DNA of 64,000 nucleotides from Trichoplusia ni (GCF_003590095.1 NC_039483.1:1984001-2048000), one strand, 5' to 3'. Shown: positions 47,195 to 60,740, numbered from the stretch's first letter. The notes: a model not told the origin generated them from the letters alone. Made by a program: numbers and translations.

Positions 47195-47734
47195 ATGTAA
47201 TAAAGTTGTTTAACGTGTGTCGGTCCCTATATATGCATATATCTTTAAAACTATGCGATCTCCGTCTAATTATACCTATTTATTTAAGATCTTTAAAACT
47301 ACGCAAGGGAATCGGAATCTACGGAACTACAAATCTTACCCGGTTTTTCTTGAATAGATGGAGTAATTTTAAAGGAATGCTTTCAAGTATAAAACATCTA
47401 TAACATAGTTAATAAATATTAATAATATACTTCGAAAAGTACTGTTTTACCGTTAATGACAAAAGCCAGGGAACGTAAGTAATGATACTCGAAAGGGTAC
47501 CTTTTCAGGAACAGTACGTTGTACTTAAAGACACTATATATGGCATTCTTAGAAGTGTTCTATAACAGGCATAGCCGGGGTATTGACTTCTGTTCGCCGA
47601 ACTGTATAAATAGAAGTGTCGTATTCACTTGACCCGGTATGTTCTGTGTGTGAGGTCTTTAGCTCAAGACAGGACTAAGTGACATTTGTATACGCGATGG
47701 CTAAATATTTTTTTTTTTTTTGTTGTTTTAGGCA

Positions 47735-47819
47735 GTCGCTCTTTGTAAAATACTGGTACTTAGATCCGGCTAGACTGAAAGCCGACCCCAAGATAGACGG
47801 GAAAAGGCTAAGATGATGA
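47735..47819 (+). mobile_element. 5S-derived SINE, 3' end only, with 14-bp target duplication
   Basis: Only the GTCGCTCTTTGTAAAATACTGG to GGGAAAAGGCTA tail remains. TGTTGTTTTAGGCA flanks it at 47721-47734 and 47820-47833. Confidence 0.88.
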
Positions 47820-47901
47820 TGTTGTTTTAGGCAAGTTATACGTCTTGATCTAGATATTTAAATATGATCTATATTCTATGATCTAGATAATAATAATAAT
47901 A

Positions 47902-47995
47902 ACGGTGCCTTCAAGCGTATTCATCGGAATTTCCCGACTAGTTTCGGACCCAACCGGAGTCCTTAATCATAAGCAGACGCGCGACGGGATCGCGA
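47902..47995 (+). repeat. Interspersed repeat (GACTAGTTTCGGACCCAACC family)
   Basis: A better copy of the family at 13458, continuing through CCGGAGTCCTTAATCA and GCGACGGGATCGCGAGT. Class not recognised. Confidence 0.55.
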
Positions 47996-50900
47996 GTTGA
48001 GTTTCTTTTAATACTCCCTAATTACTAAATTTAATTCTAGTACCGTAGGGTTTCTTAAACATTAAAGTAACTACATGCAAAGCTCCACGCACAGTCTAAA
48101 AGAATATTCAGAATATACGTCATCTAAGGCAATCCCATAACGTAATACTTAGAACTATAATCAGCATTATGCTTATAATCCTTTACTCAAAACGTAGCAA
48201 TAACTGTTGTTAGACTTGAACTCCGATGTGAGTACCACTTAGTTAAGTAATTAACCGTAATCCAACCACAGTTAAAGTTTGTTACGAGATCCGACTTAAG
48301 TTGCGCTTGTTATAATTATAAATACTTCGGTAAAGGGCTCTTAAGTACTTGGGCTCGTGACATTTATTAAGGTAACAAGAAAAGGTAAGAATTTGTTTAT
48401 GGTACTGTCAGGAACGAAAGGTGATGAAGAAATTGACGTATATTGTGTAACTTAAATGATGAGTGAATAGCATTGTTTATGTGCGAGTCGTACTCGCTAC
48501 GTAAGGGTTTCGTAATGAACGATGGAAAAAAAACTAATTTACAATCACAAATAGACAGCCATCACATTTATGACCGTGACGACCTGATTTCAACTATTTT
48601 ATTGTATGTACCTTTGTTTTTGATTGTCCATTGGTCTTGGTAGATACCTACACCCACTTAATACAAATATGTTTTTTTTTAATTTGGCAGTAGCTGCTAC
48701 GAAAGGATAATTGCCTATGTACACACAAGCACTTATAACCAGCTTCGTGCAAAGATGTTCATCTGGATCCAGTAAGGCTGAAACTTGACTCCAATATTGT
48801 ACACGTATTGTTGTAGAAATACCAAGAATGTATCCTGTGTGTTACTATTTTTTCCCACGTTTTTTTTATAAATTCGATATTTATAAGATCTGCTGATATG
48901 TAGATTTAATATAATTATTATAACATCAGCTTCTATCTCGTGGTGACTAAAGGTAGAATTTTATACCTGAAAAAAATATTCTTGATCGAGAAACTTTTAT
49001 ATTTTTAAGCGAAAAAAGCGCAACCCAACACACAGCTATAAAATTATACAAAATATCAATTAACAAAAGATAACATCGTTCAAAGTGAACAGGATACGGC
49101 TTTAACTTTTTTTGGGATTACCTTGAAAACTTCTATCCCCGATTTATTAATAAAAAGGAGTTTTCCCGCGGGGCATGTATACATGTAAGGTATGAGTCCT
49201 ATTTCCGGAGATCGGGGGCATCCCGAGGGCCTCCTGTGCCTTCTTTATTTTTATTCACTGTCAGTGCAGTTATACCTTTAGGGATATCGATTAGGTGTGT
49301 CGAATCGATATGTTGTATCGATTTGAGGAAGTTTATGTTGCTTGGTTTAACCTTGAATTTCATTACATTCTTGGTCCTTTTTACTATAAGTTTTTGATAG
49401 ATATTTTTATTTGTACTTTTAAAAAGATTTCCAGTTCCGATTAGCGGTTATTTTTTTTCTGAGAATGAAACCTAACCTCAAATAAATGTCATAAAGTTTT
49501 ATTCACAAGATCACCCTACAAGGACTACATCTAAAATCAATACCAAGATTAACATATATCGTTATTCCATTCGTAATTAATTCCGTTCAAGTTTACTAAA
49601 GCAACACCCTGACACACCTTACTGTTGCATAAAGGACTAAACACAAGCCATACATCCATCTATCTATTGTTACTCCACAATACATCAGATTACATAGTTG
49701 TGCAGGCCCCGATAGCGATTACTCGACAATCGTATTATAAGCTTGATATAGGTCAGTCACAAAGACATGTAATGAGGATACATTGACCCTTTCAATAGAT
49801 CCAGAATGTTCTCGAAATTTCTCGATCTTTTAATGTTTGTTGCGAGTAATCGTTGATGACGTTTTTGATATCTCGATTTTGACGGCGATTATTTTTAAGG
49901 ATATCTTGTTTTCTGATAAATTTTATTTATGATTATTATTTTTTCATATTTTATTTCATTATTTATATTATAATATTTCTTATTTTATTATTATTTCTTC
50001 TTTTTGTTTGGAATTACTTAGTAATTCTTCTCGTTGTTGGTAAATTATTGGGAAGATAAGGGTTTTATGTGTCAATAACGTCCATTTATTAATTTTTTGG
50101 ATAATATCTTTAAAAAAAGACTTAACATTTTGGAGTAAGAAATTAACATAAATACTCAATCATTTATTGCATTCCATATGTTACAGAGATGTAATAGAAC
50201 CGCATAATGCATTAAATGAATAATTTACATTGCATACTGTGATAGTTACATTCAATAACTACGAATATGGCCACCTACTAACATTCAAGGGCCTGTTTTT
50301 CAATCGCTTTCACATTATGGAGCAATAATGGAACACCACAATGGTTCATCATGAATGTCATCAAATTGACAAACCATACAAAGATGTTTGTCTTGCCAAA
50401 GAATGGTGAACTTCCTTTTTAACACCACACGAGATATATAAGCCACTAATGAAATAACTTCACACGCCGTTTCGCAAGTTTTACAACTGAATAAAACGAT
50501 TCGGCCAACTTCGGGTAACTTTGTGAAACTTCGGCAAAGTTCGGTGGACTTCGGGCGTTTCCGTAAAGTTTCTGGTGTCAGGTATCAACCGAAGCATTCT
50601 TTAATATATGGGCCACTGTCCACAGTTCGCAAAACTTTGGTGGTTTTTGTGAAAATTTTGATTACTTTTCTCATTGTTTTAAGTAAATTATTGGTATGGT
50701 CGCCTTGGAAATTGGAATTCATTTGTTTCCTTCGATTTCAAATTTCGTTCGAAGTTTTGCATGTTTTACTTCTTCTAGATCTTAAATTGAGATTTTTTTC
50801 CGAACCTTATGGATATGTTTCCGTTCAATTTTCTTATTTACAAAAAAATGAAAACCTTTACTTACATGATGAATTTTTTTTCGCTTGAGTTATATAATGA

Positions 50901-51229
50901 CAATTATCTGTATTCTGAATAGGTAATAGTTTTTTCTCATAAGAAAGTCACCACAAAACCACATCAACCAGACTCAGTATTAGGGATCTTTTTCATTTTT
51001 CCTTAACTTTAATACATTCCTGATTGCCAAAAGCATCACGACAAACCAAATATTTAACTCAAGCAATTGAGGTCGGGTGAAGTGCTCAAGTTATTAGTAA
51101 TAATTGTACGTCGGGGAGACTCCCCAGGGTGGCTGATTGTTAAAACTTCTTAGCGAGACATGAACTTTGAAATTAAAATAAAAAACGACTTCCGCATCGG
51201 AAAGATGCTTAACTATAAAAGTTGGTGCG

Positions 51230-51400
51230 ATCGCAACGTTGCTCTGCTTCGCTCAAGGGGCCAGACACGTCTTAATAAGATGGTTGGTGTGGAAGTGGGA
51301 CACCGCTCTACGTACAGTATGCCGTCCTATTCACACAACTGCTACAGTCTCACTTTAAGCGTTGGTAGGCCCTCAGTTAGTGATAGTTTGGGTGCTGTTG
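51230..51400. repeat. Interspersed repeat, same family as 13095
   Basis: Contains CACACAACTGCTACAGTCTCACTTTAAGCGTTGGTAGG, the reverse counterpart of the 13095 repeat. Both overlapping open frames (51160-51435 plus, 51342-51593 minus) derive from it. Confidence 0.4.
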
Positions 51401-52056
51401 CTGCCGCTGGAGAAATAATAAGTTTTTTGTTATAATTTTTCTCCGTCTTTGCATCGGAAGGCGGACGGAAAATGTTTTTAATTTGCGATATTTCTTTTAG
51501 CGTTCTTTGACAGTTCGATCTGGTGACTAAAAATGTTTTCTTCAGTGCAATCTTTCTTTCCTTTGATATGTATTGAATGCATTTGTTTATCAATATTAAA
51601 TTCTGATGTTTATACCTTGAATAGACCTACACATAAAGAGCCTTCAACCTACTTTTACTTTAAAGATATATTTCTCATTCGCATGGCAAAAAGGCCAAAA
51701 ACACAATTCCCGATGTAGAATCTAGTTGTTCTCAATTTTCCCCTCTCATATCAATTCCCTTTCTTCAATCAAATCCTGTTTCTTATTTTGTTTACCATTT
51801 TCATGGGACCCAGTAAAGTAGAGGCGATATTTTTGATAGTGTAACCCAGTTTCACGGCAGCCCCTTGAGGGCAAAATAAGAAATACCCCTTTATCTATAA
51901 CATGCAAAATGCTGAGTTTGTGTTCATGATTTGTCGAAGAATAATATTGACGGTGAGAGCAAATGTGTTACAATATTTTGATGTTGATTTTCTTGTACCA
52001 GCTGTATAACGGTTGACTGAATTATTATTAGTTAGTCAAAGACTTATGGTTTGTTA

Positions 52057-52222
52057 GTCCCATAAAATTGCGTCAAGTTTGGCTCAGTAGTTTTAATTTA
52101 CAGATTTTTTGACGTTTGTTGTTAAAAAAAACTACCCATTTTGTCTTCCTATATATTACAGACGCATGCAACGGACTGTAAATAAAAACTTCTGAAAAAA
52201 ACTTCACGCAATTTTATGGGAC
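52057..52222. repeat. 166-bp inverted-repeat unit (17-bp perfect arms)
   Basis: GTCCCATAAAATTGCGT at 52057-52073 has its exact complement at 52206-52222, and the match extends inward with one mismatch to about 24 bases. Downstream (52250-52345) lies GACGAATAGAGAACCCCC...TTGAAGTCGGTTAAAAA, a tail I associate with lepidopteran non-LTR elements, so the palindrome may be internal to a larger element. Confidence 0.75.
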
Positions 52223-52757
52223 CAAATTACAACTGTTTCACGTTAAATGAATAAAGAATCACCAAATTCGGTTCATCCAGTCGGACAAACATACAAAAAA
52301 ACAAATACAGACGAATAGAGAACCCCCTTTTTGAAGTCGGTTAAAAATACTGTTGGTGCCTTTCGTGTATATGATTCAAAATGTGTCAGCAAATTGTCGC
52401 GCCAAAAATCTCTTATTAACGAGGGACTTTGTGTAACAAAAAAAGAAAAAGAGTCGCGATCTTTGTGCGTCTATAAATACAGTGATGTTGCCAGCCAGGT
52501 TGCCAAGCTAACCAAGTCTGGCAAATCCAAGTCCTGGCAAGTTTGCCAAGTCAAGTGTTCCCTGGCATCCCACAAGTTGGCGTTAATTAATGAAGCCTAC
52601 ATTCAATCCGCTACTATTTAAACTCAGCTTGGCAGACGTTGATTTAAAGGCTAATAAATTTTATTTGGAAAAAATGCGGCTGCTGAAATAGTTTCAGTTA
52701 ATTATGCGGTTTTAGAGTTGTCTGTTCAAGCTGGCTTTTATTGTATTTGTTGAAAAA

Positions 52758-52875
52758 AAGTTAACTTTGGAATATTTTTTGGGTTCTGTACCAAAAGGGT
52801 AAAATCGGAAATGAAGTTTCGCTCTTCATCTGTCTGTCTATCCGTCCGTCAGCAGACTGTATTTCGTGAACATAA
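52758..52875 (-). repeat. ATGAGATACAGCC-family repeat copy (minus)
   Basis: GGGTTCTGTACCAAAAGGGTAAAATCGG...CATCTGTCTGTCTATCCGTCCGTCAGCAGACTGTATTTCGTGAAC is the family in reverse. Confidence 0.62.
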
Positions 52876-53428
52876 AGAGAACTAAGGGTCGAGGCGAAAC
52901 AACGAAGCAGCAAAGAAGGTGATCCATCGTTCCATTTCCTACCTTGAGCTCTTGAAATACCTATTTGTGCTTCAAGCTGAATACTGTGACTACCCTAAAA
53001 AATAAACTGGGTTGATATTACTGTAATACAGAACGCCACCGAACGCTCACTAAAAGAAAACTAAAAGAAAATTGTGCCCCAATTGAATTTGTTATACAAA
53101 CTACGAAAGTTAACGCCAAATTGGCTTCCTTTTATATTCCGCACTACACACAACGCGACAAGGACAGCAGAGTAAATAGAAAAGGATGGAAAGTCTTTAC
53201 ATATCGTTTCATATCGTGGATCGTATTTTTGTTAAAAACTGCACATTGATGTAATTGACGCGTAACACTTACCATAACTAGTTAAATGTTAGTCGAACTT
53301 GCAATACCTAGGTTATCTACATGCAGGTTAGAAGACAACAAATTTGCATCAAAAATTGGTCTTCAATTAAATTTATGCCCGACGACCAGCCTTTTTTAAC
53401 CTTGATGTTTATTTTCGTTATTTGTTCT

Positions 53429-53522
53429 TCATCATCATCATCATCATCATCATCTCAGCCTATCGCCGTCCACTGCTGAACGTAGGCCTCCCCCAAAGAG
53501 CGCCAACCATCCCGGTCCTGGG
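53429..53522 (-). mobile_element. LINE 3' tail (minus, RTE-like)
   Basis: (CATCAT)n, CTCAGCCTATCGCCGTCCACTGCTGAACGTAGGCCTCCCCC and further body to CCCGGTCCTGGGCC. Confidence 0.65.
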
Positions 53523-54231
53523 CCAACCATTGGTTCTTACAGTTCATTAATTGTTGATATAAAGTCTAGCTCGTGGTTCATGAGAATGCAGCTTGGTTGA
53601 CAAGCAGACGGATAGATAGACTAGCAAAAGCCTTGCTTTTTGGATTCGAAACCCTTATGAGAGAACCCTTAACCCCAATAGAAAGCGATTGTTATTTTGA
53701 TTAAAACAATGGTATATTTTGGTTTTAAGAGTTGATTGTCTACTAGTACTTATATTTGAGTACACGTTACCTAAACCTCTATTCTTGTAGACAGCTTTAT
53801 CTTTTGTTTCCAAAATAAATTAGTTTTAGAACATTATTCTAAGACGACACATACGGTTTTATAAATCAGCGCAACTATTCAGACATCCAAGATTAGTTAA
53901 CCATATCATTTAGAATTATAAGATTAATCTTTAAAAACAATAGGAATACGAGATTCATTAATTTAAATAGAACAATCACATGAATGTCTACTCTAGTTTC
54001 TTTAACCAAATATATCTAAGGCTTATTGTACACGAAGCAACATACTATCACTTCAGCCTTCCACACTACTGTCGTGTCACCACGTGTTATTTATTTAAAA
54101 AATATATACATATATATTTATAAAATGCAATTCGGTACTAAGTCCAACAAAATTACCTAGACATAGATCGTCTCTTGGATCTCGTTCTGAAATCTAAATT
54201 AACTAACAATATACAATTTTATATTCTAGGC

Positions 54232-54290
54232 GGATAGTGGCCCTGGCTGCTATACCGGAGGTCGTGGATTCGATACCCAGCCAAGACAAG
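54232..54290 (+). repeat. tRNA-like SINE fragment, divergent
   Basis: GCGGATAGTGGCCCTGGCTGCTATACCGGAGGTCGTGGATTCGATACCC has tRNA-like boxes but differs from the other SINEs here, so it may be a separate family. Confidence 0.5.
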
Positions 54291-54959
54291 TTTATTTATT
54301 ACGAACATGATCTTTTTTCGTTTGTAGGAGTAATTTATCTATAATATTTATATATTTAGATAACATATAAGTACGTTTATCAGTTATCTAGCACTCACAA
54401 TACAAACTTTACTTACTTTGGCACTAGATGGCGTTGTATAAAAGATGTAGAACATTATTACTGATTATAAGTAGGTGAGTGTATAAAGGGCCTAACTCTC
54501 CTAGTCAAATAAACTTGCAAACCTAATCCCTATCACGTGAAACTATGCGTGCCCGCAAAAACCACAACCAATTACGATACACAGATAATATAATAATCTA
54601 TTGTATAATGATCAAATAACACTTATAACCTACCATACCTGTAAGAGTGAGATGCCGCTCTACGCTATATACAGCTATCTCGCTTTAACACCTATATTAA
54701 TATGAATTGAAGATGTGGTGGTGAACCTTTGGTATAAGGGTATTAAACAAAGCCGTAGTGTAATCTATTGTGCAGGTTCTGACTGGTTTTGGTCAAATAT
54801 AATTAATTATTCAATGTAAGTAATGTTATAATATAATAACGGTATTGTATTTGAATTAATTGTGCATGTTATGATTGTGTTATATTTATGTTTGAATGCG
54901 AATGAGAAAAGACGAAACATATACATTTTTATTAAAATCGAAATTGAAGCCGTTGTTCA

Positions 54960-55110
54960 ATCTTGATCTAGATTTTTTGTATTTGTTTTAGTAGCGGTAA
55001 CAGAAGAACATCTACTCTGAAAAATTCAATCGCCTAGCTATTATGGTTCATAAGATACAGTCTGGTGACGAACGGATAGACTAACATCGGACCCTCAACA
55101 ATTTTGGTTA
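54960..55110 (+). repeat. ATGAGATACAGCC-family repeat copy
   Basis: CTTGATCTAGATTTTTTGTATTTG, TAGCGGTAACAGAAGAACATC, TAGCTATTATGGTTCATAAGATACAGTCTGGTGACG. Confidence 0.65.
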
Positions 55111-55934
55111 AACTTTTTATCCTTAATATTTTATATTTCTCAGTTTGATAACAGTATACATTGTTATTTTTGAACGTCCAAAAAATAATATAAAAAAATT
55201 AAAACTCAGCATTACAATAATAACTAAACCCATCTAAATCTATTCGATTTCCATTCCCGCTGACCGTCCAATATAGGGCCGAATTAACAGATTATCAGAT
55301 GAACGCAGTAATGAGAACCGAGGCGCCAATTCCGAGGTCCAAGGTTCATTACTGTAGTAAATTGTACGGTAATCGTGTATTAGTTACGTGCACGAAATCC
55401 TGATACATGTATTGTGGTCTTTGGTCCTCTAAATGGTTATATAACCCATGTGGTCTGAGGCCACATGAGGCTACTAATTACTAATTGTGTGCAAGTTTGA
55501 ATGAGATTTGAAGTCTGGGATAGGCAAAGTGAGATGTTTTTGGGTTTTTCGTTTATCTAGTTTTTTTGGGATATTTTTTTTGAACTATCAAACTGACATT
55601 TGTTTTTTTTTAACTAAGGACATAAAAAATACGGGAAATTTGAGAAGGTATCTTTTAAAATAGGTATACAGATCGTTACGGATCTTGGGTTATTACGTCA
55701 AGTATCTATTTTATAGATTTATTGTACACAATAAAAGTAAAGACAATCATAACGTAGAAACCTAAACCATCACGTCTAATAAAATAAACTACTTTTTCTG
55801 GAGACTATACTGAATATACAAAAAAAAACAACCCTTCCGATTCTCAATACTAACTACTAAGATATAACACTATCATTATCTTTAGAACACTTCACACAAA
55901 TCTATCCAGCCTCCAACCATCACTCAGGTCTTAA

Positions 55935-55947
55935 CCCCCCCCCCCCC
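55935..55947. repeat. Poly-C run (13)
   Basis: Thirteen consecutive C then TCCC. Length is likely polymorphic or prone to sequencing error. Confidence 0.9.
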
Positions 55948-58249
55948 TCCCATACATTTTCCCCGACAACTGTCAACTCGTAAACTTATGTTAAACCTTT
56001 AATTAAAGAATAAGCCGGTAACAAAGGCGCCGATAAAACTTGTGACAGTAAAGTAGAAGTCCATCAATTTAGTCCCTAAAATAAACGTAGCCTCATTACT
56101 CTTAAACCTCATTTATCTATGTCTAAAAGGCTTTGTGGAACAGAAATGGGACTTAAAAAATCTCTTTTTTATAGCGTTTTAGAGGTAAATCCTAAACTTA
56201 CCGTATTTTAGTTTGGGATAGCCTTTAGCTGTGGATGTATTTCAAGGTCAATGGCTGGACGGAGTTCTGTTACATTTGGAATAATAACGATTTAAAAAAA
56301 TAACTAATAATGTATTATGGAATTTGTACCGCGTTGGGTTCGCAAACGTTTAAGTCACTCACCCAGACTGAGAGCAAGCATTCGTAGATCAGGCACTCGC
56401 GATTCAATATGTAAACAGTTTAGCAAAAGTTGGAGGAACAATCCAAGAGCTACAGTTCAAACTTTATTAAATAAAGCTACTTTTAGAATACAAAATAGAC
56501 AAGCAAATATCTATAACAATACTCCACACTTTGAAGACCTAATAATCTATACGCAATTCTTGATTAAAAGTAATTAAAACCACAATTTGTTCAATACTAT
56601 GCCCAAGATTTGAAAAGAAAACTCATTTTTCTTCTACAATAACAATATAGAATTACGGAAAACAAATCCAATACCGATACTAAAGTGATCCACGATATTC
56701 CACAAATCCGAGTTGAATTAAAATATTTGTTACGTCATCAGAACTCAGGTTCAAATTGATGAGTCAGCTTTGAGAGGGTTAAGGCTTTACAAAGGATTTT
56801 TATTAGGGGATTTTACGGAAAAATTGCTTCGGCAATATTTTTTATTTGACCCCATTTTAAAGGTTTTACACCTAGGTATAGGGCTGGGGAGTTTTGAGCC
56901 CGTTATTGATTTAGTTTGATGTATTTTTTGAAAGTTATTGCTTGATATTTGTGAGTTATAGTATGCTAATTGGAATATTAAAAATAATAAAAAAATAATC
57001 TTCCATATGAATGCTGCCAAAATAAATTATAGAAGTTTCTATTGGAACATCATTTCTAAGACCTTCATGTTTTTTAAAGATCGATTATAATTGCAGTTCC
57101 CTTTATCTATAAATTTTATTGATTAAACACATCAAAATTCCATACAAAAACTACCACCTACACTGTCAGACTTAGCTAATTCTATTTCCAACAATGAAAC
57201 CTCAACAATAGCCCCAGCAATATCAACGTTACTCCAGAAAAAATAAAGTGGGACTAACAACACAATGTCAACAGGGGCGTGTCGCAAATCACTTGGAATC
57301 ATTTCGCCGTTTCCTGGCCAGGGTAAGCAGAGATCCATCTTAATTTTCCCTTGGTAACCCAGCCAGCCCAGGGTGATTTCCCCTCAGTAACACTGGGTGA
57401 TTTTTCACGCTGACCAACGGAAAGGGTGGGTCTCCGAATTGGATTTGAACACAAAAGCCTGTATTAAGTGATGTTTGTAGCTGAGGCTATTGTTGTTAAA
57501 ATGTGTCCGACAAGAAAACGCTTTTTAGGGGTTTTCTGTGTATTTTTTTTTCAGGGTTTTAATTTCGAAATTGTTTATTTTGCGGTGAGAACTGTGTTAG
57601 AGTTGCGAGATTATTTATAGACAGTTATTGTTTATGGAGTTGTGTTGGCAAATTGATTGAATGATCCCTGGTCATCTTAAAATTGAAGGTGTTTGTAAAG
57701 TACAAACATTTTAGTATTAAGAAGAAGGGTTTAATTTTATTAATTCAAATATACATCAGTGCTAAATGAAATCATACATAACACAACTGCATTGGCATCG
57801 CACTGTATAAACTAAATCCGATACCAATTGCACCACAATCGCAGCTCAAGAATACTCCTCTAATAAAATACAAGAATGATGACATGGCAAAAGCTACAGA
57901 TCAGATTCCGTCAACAGCGGAATTATATGAGCGCCATGCTCATACATCAGGTGAACATTATCACAGCAGTAAACTGTGTGGAGTGGTGCCAACGGACCTA
58001 GTCTCAGCGACACACCCGTAAATAAACTCGACTATCTGAGGTTGAAATTTTGTAAGGATTATGTTGTTGTGATTTGTTTGTTTCTCTGATTGTTTTTTAA
58101 TGGGCTTGGGCAAGAATATACCTATATATAAACTTACAAAAAAGGTAGTGATATTTTTAATTCCGATATTACGGTTTCAAAAAAATGTATGCATGGTGTA
58201 GGTTTGATCCCAACGTAAGATGGGTCCAATGGGTTTTTCAAAGTTACAT

Positions 58250-58298
58250 CTCATCTCAGCCTATCGCCGTCCACTGCTGAACGTAGGCCTCCCCCAAT
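58250..58298 (-). mobile_element. LINE 3' tail (minus), with 9-bp target duplication
   Basis: CTCATCTCAGCCTATCGCCGTCCACTGCTGAACGTAGGCCTCCCCC. AAGTTACAT flanks it at 58241-58249 and 58299-58307. Only about 49 bases were inserted. Confidence 0.7.
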
Positions 58299-58327
58299 AA
58301 GTTACATGTTCTTTCTTAATCTATACT

Positions 58328-58618
58328 TCTATACTAATATATAAAGCTGAAGAGTTTGTTTTATTGTTTGTTTGTTTGTTTGAACGCGCTAATCTCAGGA
58401 ACTACTGGTTCAAATTGAAAAAATCTTTTTGGGTTCAGTGGACCATTAATTGAGGAAGGTTTTAGGCTATATAAAATCACGCTGCGACTAATAGGAGCGA
58501 AGATACAATGGAAAATGTGGCAAATACGGGGAAAAGTATTAATCTTAGAGGGCTTTTATTCTAAAATTCCTAACTTATATCTTCTAACCACGCGGACGAA
58601 GTCGCGGGCAACAGCTAG
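58328..58618 (+). mobile_element. Short non-autonomous Helitron, copy 3
   Basis: Same ends as copy 1 (3' GCGGGCAACAGCTAG before T) with about 30 extra internal bases near 58535-58565. Preceded by T rather than A. Confidence 0.8.
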
Positions 58619-59520
58619 TTATATCTAAGACACTACTGACTAAAGGTGAATAAAAAAATCGTGAGGAAGACTGGATTCCAAATATTGGAATCTGAAATCA
58701 CCCTCAGTGGCTTTAGGGTCGCAATTCGACTGTGTACTAAATAATAAATATTCTATATTTAATGATAAATATTTTCCATCAAGTTTTTGAATTATCACAC
58801 ATTATTTTCCAAATTCACAAGATACATGTTCCTCTGACGCGACAAAGACTAAGTCAGTGCATACCAAGCTGCATGCAACATTTTCGCTTATATTTTGTGT
58901 CCATTTATCACGAACAATTTCTCGTTGGACAATTACCGAGGATTTCCATACTAATTGACTCTTTGTGAAGTTAAACCTCTCATTTTGCTAGCGTTTGAGT
59001 TATCACAGAGTTTAATATGCGATGCTTCGTGTATCGCTAGCTCATCTATGATGCGTTAATAGGAAAGTTGTGACTCAAAAATGGTCTTCTCTAGTTATTA
59101 ATAAATAGCTAGACTATTTTTGTTTAACTATAATAATTATTAAAATAATCTTCAGTAAAAGTACTTATAAATAAGTTTTTTTTTACCAAAATTGGTTATA
59201 AATCTAATTTAACAAGAGTTAAAAACATTTTCTAGTTCCAATTTTAAATCATGTTTTATTTTTTATGTTAAACTATTTCTTTTCCTATTGCTACTACACA
59301 CATAACGAGAAAAAAATATTAAACTTTGTCTTAGAAACAATTTTTTTTTTATAAATAGCCAATAAATTACTATGTATATATTCTTTTTCATGAAAAAAGA
59401 AAAACACTTGATTTATACTTATATTTTTTATCAAGGAAGATGAACGTTTATGTAATATTTACGAAAAACAAATAAAAATTAACTTGTACAACAGTGGCGT
59501 CATTTTACGTCATTTTTATC

Positions 59521-59601
59521 ATGGCGACACCGGATGTTACGCGTTTCTCTTATCAGGATAAACTTCCGGCAGTCAGGGTTACGGCTTTGTTTCATGTTTA
59601 A
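59521..59601 (+). other. 26-codon small ORF after paired CGTCATTTT motifs
   Basis: ATGGCGACACCGGATG opens a 26-residue frame (starts MATPDVTRFSYQDKL) ending TAA. Upstream are two CGTCATTTT copies. It is richer in GC than its surroundings. There is no other evidence that it is translated; it could equally be a conserved non-coding or repeat segment. Confidence 0.2.
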
Positions 59602-60114
59602 TATTATTCTAAATATGAGAGGCTTTTTGGTAGAAAGAGAAAAAACATTTATTGCTTAAGATGTTTTACTTTTCATCTATTGAAGATTATTGAGAAATGC
59701 ATTTTTGCCTTTTGATTTGCACTTTTGCAAGGACATGTTAGCATGCAAAACAAACATAGTTATTAACTTTTAAAACGTTATTTTTTTATAAAAAGTAGTC
59801 CTCATTTATAATCGTAATATAATATTTTCTCCACATAATATTTCACTTTGATAATCCTTTTAAATTATTTTAATCTAAACTGTAAACTAAATATATAAAT
59901 AGTTAGGACTTATAATCTTTTACAAACATTTAAATTGACGACAACTGCTCTCAATTATTAGAAGACACCTGAGCTCAATGTTATGAAACTTATAGGTTTA
60001 TAAAATTACCTTCTCCTTGAAAAAGAAAAGACCTGAAAAACTTGAAAGGTTAATTGCAAGTTAAACTCGTGATACTAAGCCTTTGTGTTCGAATTCTATT
60101 CATTGAGATTAATT

Positions 60115-60215
60115 TTCATTTTAACTATCTAGCACAGGTCGTGAGGTACAGCCTAATGACAGACGGGCAGACAGCGGAGCCTTAAGCAAGAACCGCTCGT
60201 CGAAACAATTATGCA
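60115..60215 (+). repeat. ATGAGATACAGCC-family repeat copy
   Basis: TAACTATCTAGCACAGGTCGTGAGGTACAGCCTAATGACAGACGGGCAGACAGCGGAGCC. Confidence 0.6.
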
Positions 60216-60740
60216 ATGACTACAGAAAAACTGTCATCAACGAAACAGCTTTTAAAATAATAGGAGGGCCAAGTTTCTTTTTTTGGCTGAGACTAATAAA
60301 ATAACATACCTACCTAAATAGCTTACACTAATTTCTCTCGAAAAATAATTATTCTGCAAAATCGCTTAGTATTCTCTATTCTGCATGACTAGACCGAGTC
60401 GCATTGAACTTTCATTAGCAATAATTATAATTAATCAGACAATTAAGACCATCCCTGCTGATTACCTAGACTTACATTACATTATTAGCCACAGTCATAT
60501 CAATACTTGACCATAACTCATGTTGCATGCGTCGTTTATAAAACTCATAAACGAACTCTGCCCAACCTCTAGGGCAGCTAGCGAGGTGTTACCCATATAA
60601 AACGTATGAGCTGCATGCATATTTATCTTTTATACTGACTGCACATAACTATTGTCCACCAACTTGTCAGTTTTACATATACCTTTTTTATTAGGGGTCC
60701 TTCGTCAAAGAATGAAACGTTAACAAAATTTGTTAATCCA

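Noticed and set aside
50523..50888. 121-codon plus-strand ORF, the longest here
   Set aside because: AT-rich chance frame with hydrophobic low-complexity content, no recognisable domain, no splice or promoter context.
52331..52621. 96-codon ORF with lysine/serine-rich ending
   Set aside because: The sequence is internally repetitive (TTGCCAAG/TGGCAA units) and follows a retroelement tail; no domain.
56317..56577. 86-codon arginine-rich ORF
   Set aside because: No similarity that I recognise, no splice or promoter context; basic composition alone is not evidence.
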